From Bacteroides fragilis (lineage in GTDB: Bacteria > Bacteroidota > Bacteroidia > Bacteroidales > Bacteroidaceae), in assembly GCF_019583405.1 (NCBI RefSeq), contig NZ_SZUU01000001.1, positions 310,001 through 374,000 on the forward strand: DNA of 64,000 nucleotides. The letters are read 5' to 3'. Position 1 is the first letter of the stretch, and every line of letters starts with the position of its first letter. Of this stretch, positions 45,623 through 54,617 are shown in pieces. The position numbers and the translations under genes were made by a program. Under the pieces are notes generated by a model that saw only the letters and a list, made by a program, of their open reading frames with translations, was not told the DNA's origin and did not search any database.

Positions 45623-45983
45623 ATACGCCGTTATCCGGATTGTTCCGAAAGTGGAACGTGAGGAGTTTATCAATGTTGGAGTTATCCTGTTTTCCAAACA
45701 AGCATGCTTTATCAAGATGCGTTATGATATCAATGAAAAAAGACTGAGGCTATTTGCACCGGAACTTGATATTGATTCTTTCCGTGAACATCTGGAAGCT
45801 TTTAGCAAAATTTGTGCCGGTTGCCGTACAGGAGGAGCTATTGCCCAATTGGAAATCCCGGAACGTTTTCGATGGTTGACTGCACACCGGAGTTCGTGTA
45901 TTCAAACTTCAAGACCTCATGTGGGTTATTCCGGTGATCTGGAGGAGACATTGGAGCGATTGTTCCGGGAATTGGTACTTTAA
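45600..45983 (+). CDS. DUF3037 protein, partner of the HipA-like kinase
   Basis: A 127-residue soluble protein that starts inside the kinase gene (23-base overlap). It has the DUF3037 pattern: YEYAVIRIVPKVEREEFINVGVILFS at the N-terminus and FAPELDIDSF followed by a helical second half. No nuclease, HTH or membrane features. The tight overlap implies the two products are made in fixed proportion and may bind each other, for example as regulator and kinase. Function is not established. Confidence 0.78.
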   Translation: MPEKHIYEYAVIRIVPKVEREEFINVGVILFSKQACFIKMRYDINEKRLRLFAPELDIDSFREHLEAFSKICAGCRTGGAIAQLEIPERFRWLTAHRSSCIQTSRPHVGYSGDLEETLERLFRELVL

Positions 45984-45988
45984 TGCTT

Positions 45989-47653
45989 TTATCCTTTTGC
46001 CTCCTGATACATAAATCGTTTGATGCTCTTCTTCGCAGTTTTCTCAAATTCTTCGAAGTGAATCTTTATTTTAGTAATCTGGCAATAAGAGGGTAATTGC
46101 TGATTGAGTTCAATCCGGTTGGTTTCCATCATCCTTTCAATATCTGTTTGTGACAGTCCATGTGCAAAGGCATCATCGAAATCAGGGTAGATTAATGCCA
46201 CAAGTTTATCTTTCTGAAGCAGGACTAATGATTCGGATACATAAGGCATGTTGTTGAATTTACTTTCTATTTCTTCCGGATAAATGTTCTGTCCGCTTGA
46301 AGTTAGTAACATATTTTTACTTCGTCCACGTACTGTGACATATCCCTCCGAATCCATTGTGGCCAAGTCTCCGGTATGGAGCCATCCGTTTACATCGATG
46401 ATTTGTGAAGTCGCTTCCGGATTTTTGTAGTACCCCAACATTAGGTTCATACCCTTACAAATGATCTCTCCGGCAATGCTTTTCGGATCAGGGGAGTCGA
46501 TTCTCACTTCCATACGGCTGGTTGCTTTTCCGCACGAAGCCTGTTTCAAAGTTTCCCAGCGACTTGAGCAGATAATGGGCCCACATTCTGTCATGCCATA
46601 AGCAATGGTGTATGGAAATCCTATTTGTTTAAGGAAGGCTTCCACTTCTGCATTGAACGGAGCTCCTCCGATAATAATCTCATCAAAATTTCCTCCGAAG
46701 ATTTCCATGGCGGCCTGTCGGGCAGCAGCTTTAATTTTATCATTAACAATAGGTACTCTCAGCAGCAACTTACCTATTTTATTATCCAGTTTGGGGAGAA
46801 TATCTTTTTTAATAATCTTCTCCACAATCAAAGGTACACAAGCAATCACTTTCGGTTTGATTTCGGCAAATGATTGTGCGATGATCTTAGGAGACGGCAT
46901 ACGCGTCAGGAAGTAAAGATGTGCCCCCGCAGAGAATCCGTAAAGAAAATCGTAGACCATACCGAATACGTGTCCCATGGGAAGCATCGAAACAATATGA
47001 TCACCTGGTTTCACAGGGAGCATTTCGTGGCAATAGGCAATGTTTGACCAAAGACTACGATAGGGTAACATCACCCCTTTAGAATAGCCTGTTGTTCCTG
47101 ATGTGTAATTGATAACGGCCAATTCTTCCGGCATATCTTTACGATAAGAGATGTGTTCCGGACGAAAATTCTTGGGATATCGTTGTCCGTATATTTTGTT
47201 GCGGTGCTCATGTGCGTACGTCAGTTTATTGTTGCGTGACACAAGTGGGGCAAAATCTGTTAAAGAAGATATACCTTCAAGTAGCGGCATCCGGTCTTCA
47301 TTAAGGTTTTCCCATACCTGATCACCTACAAAAAGTAACTTTGCTTCGGAATGATTGACAATGTTATGGATATTATCAGCCTTGAATTCGTGCAAAATGG
47401 GAACAATAACTGCACCATAAGTCACAGTAGCCAAAAAGGTTACGGCCCAATGAGCGCTGTTGCGCCCGCAGACGGCAATTTTATCTCCAGGCTGAATACC
47501 GGCCATTTCTAATATGATGTGAAATTTGGCTATTTTACGGGCTACATCCTTATATTGAAGGGTGATTCCTTTGTAGTCTGTCAGGGCGTTTGCATCCCAG
47601 TTTTTTATGATGCTTTGTTCAATATAACCAATGAACCGTTGTTCTTGTTCCAT
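45989..47653 (-). CDS. Long-chain fatty-acid CoA ligase/AMP-binding enzyme
   Basis: Activates a fatty acid or related carboxylate with ATP to an acyl-adenylate and then acyl-CoA. The 554-residue protein has the AMP-binding P-loop YTSGTTGYSKGVML (about 180-195), the YGMTECGPI motif, the LHTGDLATMDSEGYVTVRGR hinge block in two parts, and the C-terminal lysine region (EFEKTAKKSIKRF). The start at 47653 (MEQEQ) is preferred; another ATG is 15 bases upstream. Chain-length preference cannot be read. It stands alone, convergent with the DUF3037 gene only 5 bp away. Confidence 0.85.
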   Translation of the reverse strand: MEQEQRFIGYIEQSIIKNWDANALTDYKGITLQYKDVARKIAKFHIILEMAGIQPGDKIAVCGRNSAHWAVTFLATVTYGAVIVPILHEFKADNIHNIVNHSEAKLLFVGDQVWENLNEDRMPLLEGISSLTDFAPLVSRNNKLTYAHEHRNKIYGQRYPKNFRPEHISYRKDMPEELAVINYTSGTTGYSKGVMLPYRSLWSNIAYCHEMLPVKPGDHIVSMLPMGHVFGMVYDFLYGFSAGAHLYFLTRMPSPKIIAQSFAEIKPKVIACVPLIVEKIIKKDILPKLDNKIGKLLLRVPIVNDKIKAAARQAAMEIFGGNFDEIIIGGAPFNAEVEAFLKQIGFPYTIAYGMTECGPIICSSRWETLKQASCGKATSRMEVRIDSPDPKSIAGEIICKGMNLMLGYYKNPEATSQIIDVNGWLHTGDLATMDSEGYVTVRGRSKNMLLTSSGQNIYPEEIESKFNNMPYVSESLVLLQKDKLVALIYPDFDDAFAHGLSQTDIERMMETNRIELNQQLPSYCQITKIKIHFEEFEKTAKKSIKRFMYQEAKG

Positions 47654-47686
47654 TTTGTAATTTTGCACATTCAGTTAAAAACTGCG

Positions 47687-47694
47687 CAAAATTA
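47687..47694 (-). promoter_or_regulatory. -7 promoter box of the acyl-CoA ligase gene
   Basis: TAATTTTG on the minus strand, a full match to TAnnTTTG, 34 bases before the start codon at 47653. Confidence 0.45.
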
Positions 47695-47791
47695 ATATTC
47701 TATTAACGGAAACCGAATTCTTTCGTAAAGTTTTACGTTAAATTAACGGAGGGATAGATAACTATATTTATTGATTATCTAAAATAGGAGG

Positions 47792-47852
47792 AACACAGAG
47801 ATACGTTCTACCAATATCGAAAATGATATGTGGATTTTACGTTCTCTGTGTT
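47792..47852. terminator. Hairpin between the ligase promoter and the antiporter gene
   Basis: AACACAGAGATACGT pairs with ACGTTCTCTGTGTT with a single bulged base. It lies just after the stop of the antiporter gene on the minus strand and can terminate it. No long T run is present. Confidence 0.5.
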
Positions 47853-47867
47853 TCGTGTCATAACTTT

Positions 47868-49340
47868 CTATTCATTTTCAACCGCTTCTTTCTTATTTTT
47901 TTCTGAGATCAGCAACAGTTTGTCTCCTACGTGTAATTTTAGTGTGCCGTTGGGGATAAGAAATTCATCACCACGTTTTACGATCATTACTAAAGTACCT
48001 TTGGGCAAATTCATATCTTTCAGAGTGTCCGCCTCATTCAACATTTCCGTAGTGATGGTCATATCCGAAAGATCAGTATCTATTTCTTCCGGAAGTTCTA
48101 CACCAAAGTCATTTCCGGTCTTTTCGAGTGGAGTGGACAGATGTAACAAGCGGGCTACAAACGAGACACTTGTTCCTTGCACAATTAATGAAACGATTGT
48201 AATGAAGAATACGATATTGAAAATCATATTCGATCCTTCCACGTTTGCCACGACCGGATAAGTTGCAAAAATGATGGGCACAGCTCCCCGCAGACCTACC
48301 CACGAAACGAATAAACGCGATTTCAAAGTGATTTTTCGGAAAGGTAACAGACAAAGGAATACGCTTAATGGTCGTCCGATAACGATCATGAATACTCCGA
48401 TAAGTAATGCTACAACAGCAACTTCAAGCATTTCGTGCGGATTGACAAGTAGTCCCAGCATGAGGAACATGATGATTTGGAATAACCATGTGAGTCCGTC
48501 CATAAACGTTGCAATTTCTTTCCGAAAGGTTATTTTATGGTTACCTACCATCATACCGGCAATGTATACAGCCAAATATCCGTTGCCGCGGAGCAGGTCG
48601 GTTATGGCAAAAGTAAAGAATACAAATGACAATAACAGAATGGGATAAAGTGACTGGTTATCGATATTTATTTTATTAAGAATCAGTATTGCCAGCTTTC
48701 CCAGTATATATCCGGCGGCTGCGCCTACCAGAAACTGGATGATGAATGAGCCGATAATGGTGCCTGTACCCATACCATCCGATTGGATGAACTGTATCAG
48801 GACAATGGTCAGCATATAAGCCATCGGGTCGTTGCTTCCGCTTTCCAGTTCAAGCATGGGACGCAGGTTATGTTTCAGATTCATCTTCTGTGAACGGAGG
48901 ATAGCGAATACAGAGGCGGAATCGGTGGACGACATGGTAGATGCAAGCAGTAGGGAAGTAATCAGCGGGAAATGGATATTCGTCCAACCCATTCCGGAAA
49001 GGTACCAAATGAACAGACCTGTAAAAAGAGCTGTGAGGAATACTCCTACAGTAGAAAGTACAATTCCCGGTGACAGGATGGGACGGATTTCTTTGAACTT
49101 AGTATCCATACCACCGGAAAACAAGATGACGCTAAGAGCTACCATACCTATAAATTGAGCGACTTTGGCGTTGTGGAACTGTAGTCCCAGACCGTCGCTT
49201 CCGAAAAACATGCCTACGAGAAGAAATAATAATAAAGCGGGTACTCCGAAACGATAGCCGGTTTTTCCGACAACAATGCTAACGAATAGTAAGATAGAAC
49301 CAATGAGTAGAATGTTTTCTGCGGTAAATATCATAAGCAA
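47868..49340 (-). CDS. CPA1-family potassium/proton antiporter (NhaP2/CvrA-like)
   Basis: An inner-membrane cation/proton exchanger of about 490 residues. Twelve or so membrane segments fill the first 390 residues, with SSTDSASVFAILRSQK and LELESGSNDPMAYML carrying the Asp residues of the ion path. The last 90 residues form a soluble TrkA-C (RCK_C) domain (PKGTLVMIVKRGDEFLIPNGTLKLHVGDKLLLI region), which is typical for the potassium/proton exchangers and is absent from plain sodium exchangers. A second ATG at 49334 is an equally good start. The gene is divergent from uraA. Confidence 0.85.
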   Translation of the reverse strand: MLMIFTAENILLIGSILLFVSIVVGKTGYRFGVPALLLFLLVGMFFGSDGLGLQFHNAKVAQFIGMVALSVILFSGGMDTKFKEIRPILSPGIVLSTVGVFLTALFTGLFIWYLSGMGWTNIHFPLITSLLLASTMSSTDSASVFAILRSQKMNLKHNLRPMLELESGSNDPMAYMLTIVLIQFIQSDGMGTGTIIGSFIIQFLVGAAAGYILGKLAILILNKINIDNQSLYPILLLSFVFFTFAITDLLRGNGYLAVYIAGMMVGNHKITFRKEIATFMDGLTWLFQIIMFLMLGLLVNPHEMLEVAVVALLIGVFMIVIGRPLSVFLCLLPFRKITLKSRLFVSWVGLRGAVPIIFATYPVVANVEGSNMIFNIVFFITIVSLIVQGTSVSFVARLLHLSTPLEKTGNDFGVELPEEIDTDLSDMTITTEMLNEADTLKDMNLPKGTLVMIVKRGDEFLIPNGTLKLHVGDKLLLISEKNKKEAVENE

Positions 49341-49469
49341 TGAGTGCTGAAGGTTATTAATTTGTTATTTTACATTTCACTGTGCGAAGTTACTTAAATT
49401 ATGTAACAAATAGAAATCCTCTTTGGATGTATTTATGTCCCAAATTGCCGTAAAATAGTTTAAAAATGT

Positions 49470-49477
49470 TATTTTTG
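49470..49477 (+). promoter_or_regulatory. -7 promoter box of the uracil permease gene
   Basis: TATTTTTG, a full -7 match, 29 bases before the start codon. TTGC at 49445-49448 may act as a -33 box at slightly long spacing. Confidence 0.5.
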
Positions 49478-49506
49478 CAGCCAAAATAATATCATTCTAT
49501 ATCTAT

Positions 49507-50691
49507 ATGGATTCAAATCATCTTTCTCCTTTACGTAAGGGCGTGGTAGGAGTACAGTTTCTTTTTGTGGCTTTTGGCGCTACTGTTCTCGTACCTTTAT
49601 TGGTCGGACTTGACCCCTCTACAGCCTTATTTACGGCCGGTATCGGTACACTTCTTTTTCATTTGGTAACAAAGGGGAAAGTTCCTATCTTCCTGGGCAG
49701 TAGCTTTGCGTTTATTGCTCCCATTATTAAAGCAACCGAATTATACGGACTCGCCGGCACGCTTTCCGGAATGGTGGGGGTTGCATTGGTATACTTTGTC
49801 ATGAGTGCTTTGGTCAAATGGCAGGGAATCAGACTGATTGAACGCCTGTTCCCTCCGGTGGTTATTGGTCCGGTAATTATCTTGATCGGGCTTTCACTTG
49901 CCGGAACCGGAGTCAATATGGCAAAAGAAAACTGGACTCTTGCATTACTTTCATTACTGACTGCCGTGGTTGTATCTATCCGTGCTAAAGGATTATTGAA
50001 GCTAATACCTATCTTTTGCGGAATTATCGTGGGGTATGTTGCCGCATTGGTCTTTTATGATGTCGACCTGTCGGGAGTGAGAGATGCAGCATGGTTGGGC
50101 TTTCCGCAGTTTGTATTTCCTAAGTTCTCCTGGGAGCCTATTTTGTTTATGATGCCGGTAGCGATTGCTCCGGTGATAGAACATATCGGTGATGTGTATG
50201 TAGTAAATACTGTAACCGGAAAGGACTATGTGAAAGATCCCGGATTGCATCGAACGCTCTTGGGAGATGGTTTGGCCTGTCTTTGTGCAGGCTTGTTGGG
50301 AGGTCCTCCTGTGACTACATATTCGGAAGTAACCGGAGCGATGTCACTTACCAAGGTGACAAACCCTCAGGTTATACGAATTGCTGCGGTCACGGCAATT
50401 CTGTTTTCAGTGATCGGCAAAGTCAGTGCTTTGCTAAAGTCTATCCCTTCGGCTGTATTGGGAGGAATCATGCTGCTTCTTTTCGGTACGATCGCTTGTG
50501 CGGGAATTGCCAATCTTGTCAATAATTGCATTGACTTGAGCCGGACGCGCAATATCATAATTGTTTCTCTGACCTTGACAATAGGTATAGGCGGAGCCGT
50601 GTTGACATGGGGAGAGTTTTCATTGTCAGGAATCGGTCTCGCCGCATTGGTAGGAGTAGGGTTGAACCTGGTGCTCCCGAGAGAAGAGTGA
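49507..50691 (+). CDS. uraA: Uracil permease, NCS2 family
   Basis: Proton-coupled uptake of uracil (possibly xanthine) across the inner membrane. The 394-residue protein has 14 short membrane segments in the 7+7 UraA fold. The TM3 region is FLGSSFAFIAPI; the TM8 glutamate is in VAIAPVIEHIGDV, which in UraA binds the base; and the TM10 NCS2 signature PPVTTYSEVTGAM follows. The pattern NxGxxxxT of nucleobase-ascorbate carriers is replaced by YSEVTGA as in true uracil carriers. The gene stands alone, with hairpins on its downstream side. Confidence 0.88.
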   Translation: MDSNHLSPLRKGVVGVQFLFVAFGATVLVPLLVGLDPSTALFTAGIGTLLFHLVTKGKVPIFLGSSFAFIAPIIKATELYGLAGTLSGMVGVALVYFVMSALVKWQGIRLIERLFPPVVIGPVIILIGLSLAGTGVNMAKENWTLALLSLLTAVVVSIRAKGLLKLIPIFCGIIVGYVAALVFYDVDLSGVRDAAWLGFPQFVFPKFSWEPILFMMPVAIAPVIEHIGDVYVVNTVTGKDYVKDPGLHRTLLGDGLACLCAGLLGGPPVTTYSEVTGAMSLTKVTNPQVIRIAAVTAILFSVIGKVSALLKSIPSAVLGGIMLLLFGTIACAGIANLVNNCIDLSRTRNIIIVSLTLTIGIGGAVLTWGEFSLSGIGLAALVGVGLNLVLPREE

Positions 50692-50696
50692 TAAAC

Positions 50697-50767
50697 GATG
50701 AAGGGTAAACGATAAACCGGTTGTGTGCCATGGGCAAGAGTCCTCCGTTTATCGTTTACTGTTCATC
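50697..50767. terminator. Long inverted repeat between uraA and hcp
   Basis: Two 21-base arms (50697-50717 and 50747-50767) match at 19 positions. The core GTAAACGATAAAC pairs with GTTTATCGTTTAC perfectly. It separates the convergent uraA and hcp genes and can terminate both. Confidence 0.7.
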
Positions 50768-50781
50768 ATTTACCGTTCATA

Positions 50782-52413
50782 TCATGCCAGGAACCTTGCA
50801 ATATCTTCGTCCGCTGTGCTGATACCTCCGATTCCGAAGTTATCGATCAGTACCTGTTTTACGTTAGGTGATAAGAATGCAGGAAGTGTCGGTCCCAAAT
50901 GAATCTTTTTCACCCCAAGTGCTAACAAAGCCAGCAGAACAATAACGGCTTTTTGTTCATACCACGCAATGTTATAAACGATTGGCAGATCATTGATATC
51001 TTTTAGTCCGAATACTTCCTGCAATTTCATAGCGATGATAGCGAGCGAATAACTGTCATTACACTGTCCGGCATCCAGTACTCGGGGAATGCCGTTGATG
51101 TCTCCTAAAGGCAACTTATTATATCGATACTTGGCACATCCTGCTGTCAGGATCACTGTATCTGCGGGAAGTTTCTCTGCAAACTCTGTGTAATAACTGC
51201 GACTTTTCATTCGGCCGTCACATCCGGCCATGACGAAGAACTTGCGGATAGCACCGCTTTTTACTGCTTCTACCACCTTATCGGCCAATGCGATTACTTG
51301 GGCATGGGCGAATCCGCCTACAATCGTACCGTTTTCTATTGCTACCGGTGGTTGGCAACGTCGTGCATGTTCAATGATGATGGAGAAGTCTTTGGGCTTT
51401 CCGTCTTTACGTTCGGGGATGTGGATAGCACCTTCCAAACCGGTAGCTCCCGTTGTGTAAATCCGATCTTTATAAGTGGCATTCGGGCGTGGTGGAACGA
51501 TGCAATTGGTAGTGAAGAGGATGGGACCGTTGAAACTCTCAAATTCCTCTTTTTGCTTCCACCAGGCATTGCCGTAATTTCCTACTAAATGCTTGTATTG
51601 CTTCAGCCGGGGATAATAATGTGCCGGCAACATTTCACTGTGGGTATAAATGTCTATACCGGTACCTTCTGTTTGCTGTAGCAATTCTTCTATATCTTTC
51701 AGGTCATGCCCGCTGATAAGGATACCCGGATTGCTCCGGACGCCAATATTCACTTCAGATATTTCCGGATTTCCGTAATGATTGGTGTTGGCAGTATCAA
51801 GCTGGGCCATTGCCTGTACCCCATAATTTCCGGTAGTGAGTGTGAGGGTTATCAGTTCAGCTACCGTAATATCTTCGCGGGTCAGTTCTGCCAGTGCATG
51901 TTGCATAAAAGCAAATATTTCCGGGTTTTCGTATCCTAAGTTATAGGCATGTTCTACATATGCCGCCATACCTTTAATGCCATAGTGAACCAGTTCTTTC
52001 AGTGAACGGATGTCTTCGTTCGGAGTGCGAAGTACGCCTACAGTTTGGGCTTTTTCTTCAAACTCTGATTCATCGCCATACCAGGTACATTCATCGGGGA
52101 CGGACTCGATAGTAACCTGACTACCTAAATCTTTTTTGAGTTCGAGGCCCTTCTTTATTTTTTCAATAATGGCCCGTTTGTCAAAATTGGCGTTTGTAAT
52201 AGTGACAAACAAGGCATCGAAGATGAACTTATCTGCCTGGGCAGAAGAACGTCCTTCTTTGCGTAATGCCTCGTTGTAGACTGCGATTCCGCGTACAACA
52301 AAAAGCAAGAGGTCTTGCATATTGGCTACTTCGGGAGTTTTCCCGCATACTCCGCTAAGGATACAGCCTGTACCTTTTGCGGTTTCCTGACACTGATAAC
52401 AGAACATACTCAT
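50782..52413 (-). CDS. hcp: Hybrid cluster protein (hydroxylamine reductase)
   Basis: An iron-sulfur protein that reduces hydroxylamine in vitro and protects against nitric oxide and nitrosative stress under anaerobic conditions. The 543-residue protein carries the N-terminal cluster ligands C5, C8, C17 and C23 (CYQC...GC...VC). The hybrid-cluster ligands sit in the later conserved blocks: FTTNCIVPP, the [13 protein letters not shown] segment, and [12 protein letters not shown]. An Fnr/HcpR-like site and a good promoter lie directly upstream, and the regulator gene is next door. Confidence 0.93.
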   Translation of the reverse strand: MSMFCYQCQETAKGTGCILSGVCGKTPEVANMQDLLLFVVRGIAVYNEALRKEGRSSAQADKFIFDALFVTITNANFDKRAIIEKIKKGLELKKDLGSQVTIESVPDECTWYGDESEFEEKAQTVGVLRTPNEDIRSLKELVHYGIKGMAAYVEHAYNLGYENPEIFAFMQHALAELTREDITVAELITLTLTTGNYGVQAMAQLDTANTNHYGNPEISEVNIGVRSNPGILISGHDLKDIEELLQQTEGTGIDIYTHSEMLPAHYYPRLKQYKHLVGNYGNAWWKQKEEFESFNGPILFTTNCIVPPRPNATYKDRIYTTGATGLEGAIHIPERKDGKPKDFSIIIEHARRCQPPVAIENGTIVGGFAHAQVIALADKVVEAVKSGAIRKFFVMAGCDGRMKSRSYYTEFAEKLPADTVILTAGCAKYRYNKLPLGDINGIPRVLDAGQCNDSYSLAIIAMKLQEVFGLKDINDLPIVYNIAWYEQKAVIVLLALLALGVKKIHLGPTLPAFLSPNVKQVLIDNFGIGGISTADEDIARFLA

Positions 52414-52448
52414 AATTCTTACGTATTAATTGGTTTCTTAATTGAAGG

Positions 52449-52456
52449 CAAAGATA
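52449..52456 (-). promoter_or_regulatory. -7 promoter box of hcp
   Basis: TATCTTTG on the minus strand (CAAAGATA on plus), a full match to TAnnTTTG, 36 bases before the hcp start codon. No -33 box is obvious, which fits a promoter that needs an activator. Confidence 0.65.
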
Positions 52457-52478
52457 GGTGTAGGATTTGAGGTAGTTC

Positions 52479-52494
52479 TGTAACCAATGTTACA
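52479..52494 (-). promoter_or_regulatory. Crp/Fnr-type (HcpR-like) operator upstream of hcp
   Basis: TGTAAC-CAAT-GTTACA, a perfect 6-4-6 palindrome, has the geometry of a Crp/Fnr-family site. Its centre lies about 42 bp before the transcription start predicted from the -7 box, the classical position for activation by contact with RNA polymerase. The adjacent Crp/Fnr gene is the natural binder. Confidence 0.7.
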
Positions 52495-52519
52495 AACAAT
52501 AGAAAAAAGATTGGAGATT

Positions 52520-53185
52520 TTATTGTATCAACTGCATTAAATCTTCTTTTCTCAGGATATACACTAATTTCCGGTCTGTTCTGATCAGGCCATCATCCTG
52601 CATGTGTGCCAGTTCGCGTGCCAGTGAGGGGCGTGACACTCCGAAATAATCGGCCAATTCTTGCTGTGAGCGATCGAGTAGTATAGGATTTCCCTCCTGC
52701 TGTTTTGAAATCCGGAGTAGGTACGAGGCCAGTTTTTGCCGGATCGTCTTGAAAGACATAAAAAATAGTTTGTCGGCAAGTGTCCGGGCATAATTGGCCG
52801 AAAGGTTCATATAGTTTTCTAAGAATCTCTCATTTCTCCGGAATAGCTTCAGTACACTTTCTTTAGGAATTTCAAAAATCTCAGTAGCTTCGTTTGCTGT
52901 GACCTCTACCGGGTAACGATTGTCGGCACCAAACAAGAAAAGTGGGGCTATCGCACGAGGGGCGATAATATCTTCCACTTTAATCAGCCTGCCCGAATAA
53001 TCGATCATTTCTCCCCGGACACTGCCCTTTAGCAATATCATCAGTCGGTTGCATACGTCACCTTGTCTGGCAAGAATGTCACCTTTGCGGAACATACGGA
53101 GGTGAGAAACGATTCCGTCAAAGTCACGGGATAGCGTTTCGGGCGAAATTCCATGGAATAAAGGGTTGTTAGCAAGATAGGTCAT
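52520..53185 (-). CDS. Crp/Fnr-family regulator, probably HcpR
   Basis: A 221-residue regulator. The N-terminal cyclic-nucleotide-binding-type beta-roll (about 10-110, with the family start FRKGDILARQGD) lacks the arginine and Ser/Thr pair needed for cAMP, so it is not a Crp for cAMP. The dimerisation helix covers about 115-140. The C-terminal winged HTH has SQQELADYFGVSRPSLAREL. No N-terminal Cys cluster, so it is not an oxygen-sensing Fnr. Proteins of this kind next to hcp are the HcpR type, known in Porphyromonas to respond to nitrosative stress. It is upstream of hcp on the same strand with 106 bp between. Confidence 0.8.
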   Translation of the reverse strand: MTYLANNPLFHGISPETLSRDFDGIVSHLRMFRKGDILARQGDVCNRLMILLKGSVRGEMIDYSGRLIKVEDIIAPRAIAPLFLFGADNRYPVEVTANEATEIFEIPKESVLKLFRRNERFLENYMNLSANYARTLADKLFFMSFKTIRQKLASYLLRISKQQEGNPILLDRSQQELADYFGVSRPSLARELAHMQDDGLIRTDRKLVYILRKEDLMQLIQ

Positions 53186-53303
53186 GGCTTTAAAGATTGA
53201 ATTGATATATTATTAATAACAGGAATCTTTTCTCATTGTTTGCCGGCAACTGTTGCTATTGCGTTGCTAATAATACTGATATGGCATTTTGGAAACAATG
53301 GTT

Positions 53304-54617
53304 TTACTTAAATTTCAGCACAAATTTAGTTTCTTTACCCGGTAATAAGGTGATGCTTCCTCCGGACAGACGCATGATCTGGCGAGAGATACTAAGTCCG
53401 ATGCCGCTACCTCCCTCTTTGGTCGTAAAGAATGGGATGAAGATATGGTCTGCTATTTCCGGGGGAATGACGGGACCATTGTTCTTGATTTCTATCAGTA
53501 CCTCTTCCGAATCGTTACAGCGGGCACTGATTTCTATTTTTCCGTCAGCTTGTGTACCAATAGCTTGAATTGCATTTTTGAGCAGATTGATGACAACCTG
53601 TGAGATTAGATTTTCATCGGCATAAACAATTAAGTCGGCAGGAGAAATATCTGTATGAAACGTGATGTTTTTGCAAGTGTTCTGATGCCGTGCCAGTTCT
53701 ACCATGCGATCGATGAAGGCTTTTACATAAAACAAAGATGGTTCGGGAGTGGGGATACGGGTAAAACGTCGATAAGACTCTACAAAAGCTAATAACCCTT
53801 TCCCTGTAGTGCTGATGGTCTGGAGACCACTGCGTATTTCTTCGTCATGGGCATCGGAAAGTGAGAGCAGGGTATCGCTCAGTGAAGTGATGGGAGTTAC
53901 CGAATTCATTATTTCGTGAGTCAATACACGCGTCAGGCGTATCCACGAATCAATTTCCTTTTCGTCCAATTCGCTGTTGATGTCGCTGAGGGCGAGGATG
54001 CGTAAATGTTCTTTGCGTATTGTAATATCCGATACGCGAATGGAAAGATTGACTGTGCCCCGTTCATTATTAAAAGTAATCTGTAGTTTTTCTCCGGTAC
54101 GGCAGAATTCCACCTTTTGCATCAATGTCACATCTACTTTACTCAGTTGGCGGATGTGAGTGAGTACATTCAATCCTAACAGACGGAGTGCTTCGTTATT
54201 TTTTTGATAGATGGCTCCATTATCGTTGAGCACTAATACTCCTGTGTTTATACAGTCAAGAATAAGTTCATAGTACTTCTCTTGTTGTGCCGTTTCCGAT
54301 TTTACATTATATAATATGTGTCCCACCCGGTTCAGTGCACGATTGATGTCCCGGGTTTCGGGTGTGGTTTTTTCTTCCGGGAAGTGAATGGCATTGTCGT
54401 TGTTCTCAAGCGCATCGATCATGAAAAGAACCCGCTTGGTATGGATGCGGTATAGAGATAATTGCCACCAGATGCTGAAGATTAAAAAACAGAGGCTCAA
54501 TATCATCCAAACGAAGTCTCTGTTTGAGTAAAACAGAGCCGCTGTTATGGCAAAACAGAGGCTCACTCCGAGGCGGAACCAATATCGTTCGGTAAGTAGT
54601 CTGATGTGAGTCTTCAT
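53304..54617 (-). CDS. NtrB/GlrK-like sensor histidine kinase
   Basis: An inner-membrane sensor of 437 residues paired with the response regulator it overlaps by 4 bases. Two membrane segments (about 15-31 and 34-52) with almost no periplasmic loop lead to a PAS-like domain (about 110-205). Then come HisKA with the phospho-accepting H234 in LTHEIMNSVTPI, and HATPase with NLLKNAIQAIG (N-box) and GSGIGLSIS (G2). The lack of an external sensing loop suggests it senses membrane state or an internal signal. It is the second gene of the regulator-kinase operon. Confidence 0.88.
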   Translation of the reverse strand: MKTHIRLLTERYWFRLGVSLCFAITAALFYSNRDFVWMILSLCFLIFSIWWQLSLYRIHTKRVLFMIDALENNDNAIHFPEEKTTPETRDINRALNRVGHILYNVKSETAQQEKYYELILDCINTGVLVLNDNGAIYQKNNEALRLLGLNVLTHIRQLSKVDVTLMQKVEFCRTGEKLQITFNNERGTVNLSIRVSDITIRKEHLRILALSDINSELDEKEIDSWIRLTRVLTHEIMNSVTPITSLSDTLLSLSDAHDEEIRSGLQTISTTGKGLLAFVESYRRFTRIPTPEPSLFYVKAFIDRMVELARHQNTCKNITFHTDISPADLIVYADENLISQVVINLLKNAIQAIGTQADGKIEISARCNDSEEVLIEIKNNGPVIPPEIADHIFIPFFTTKEGGSGIGLSISRQIMRLSGGSITLLPGKETKFVLKFK

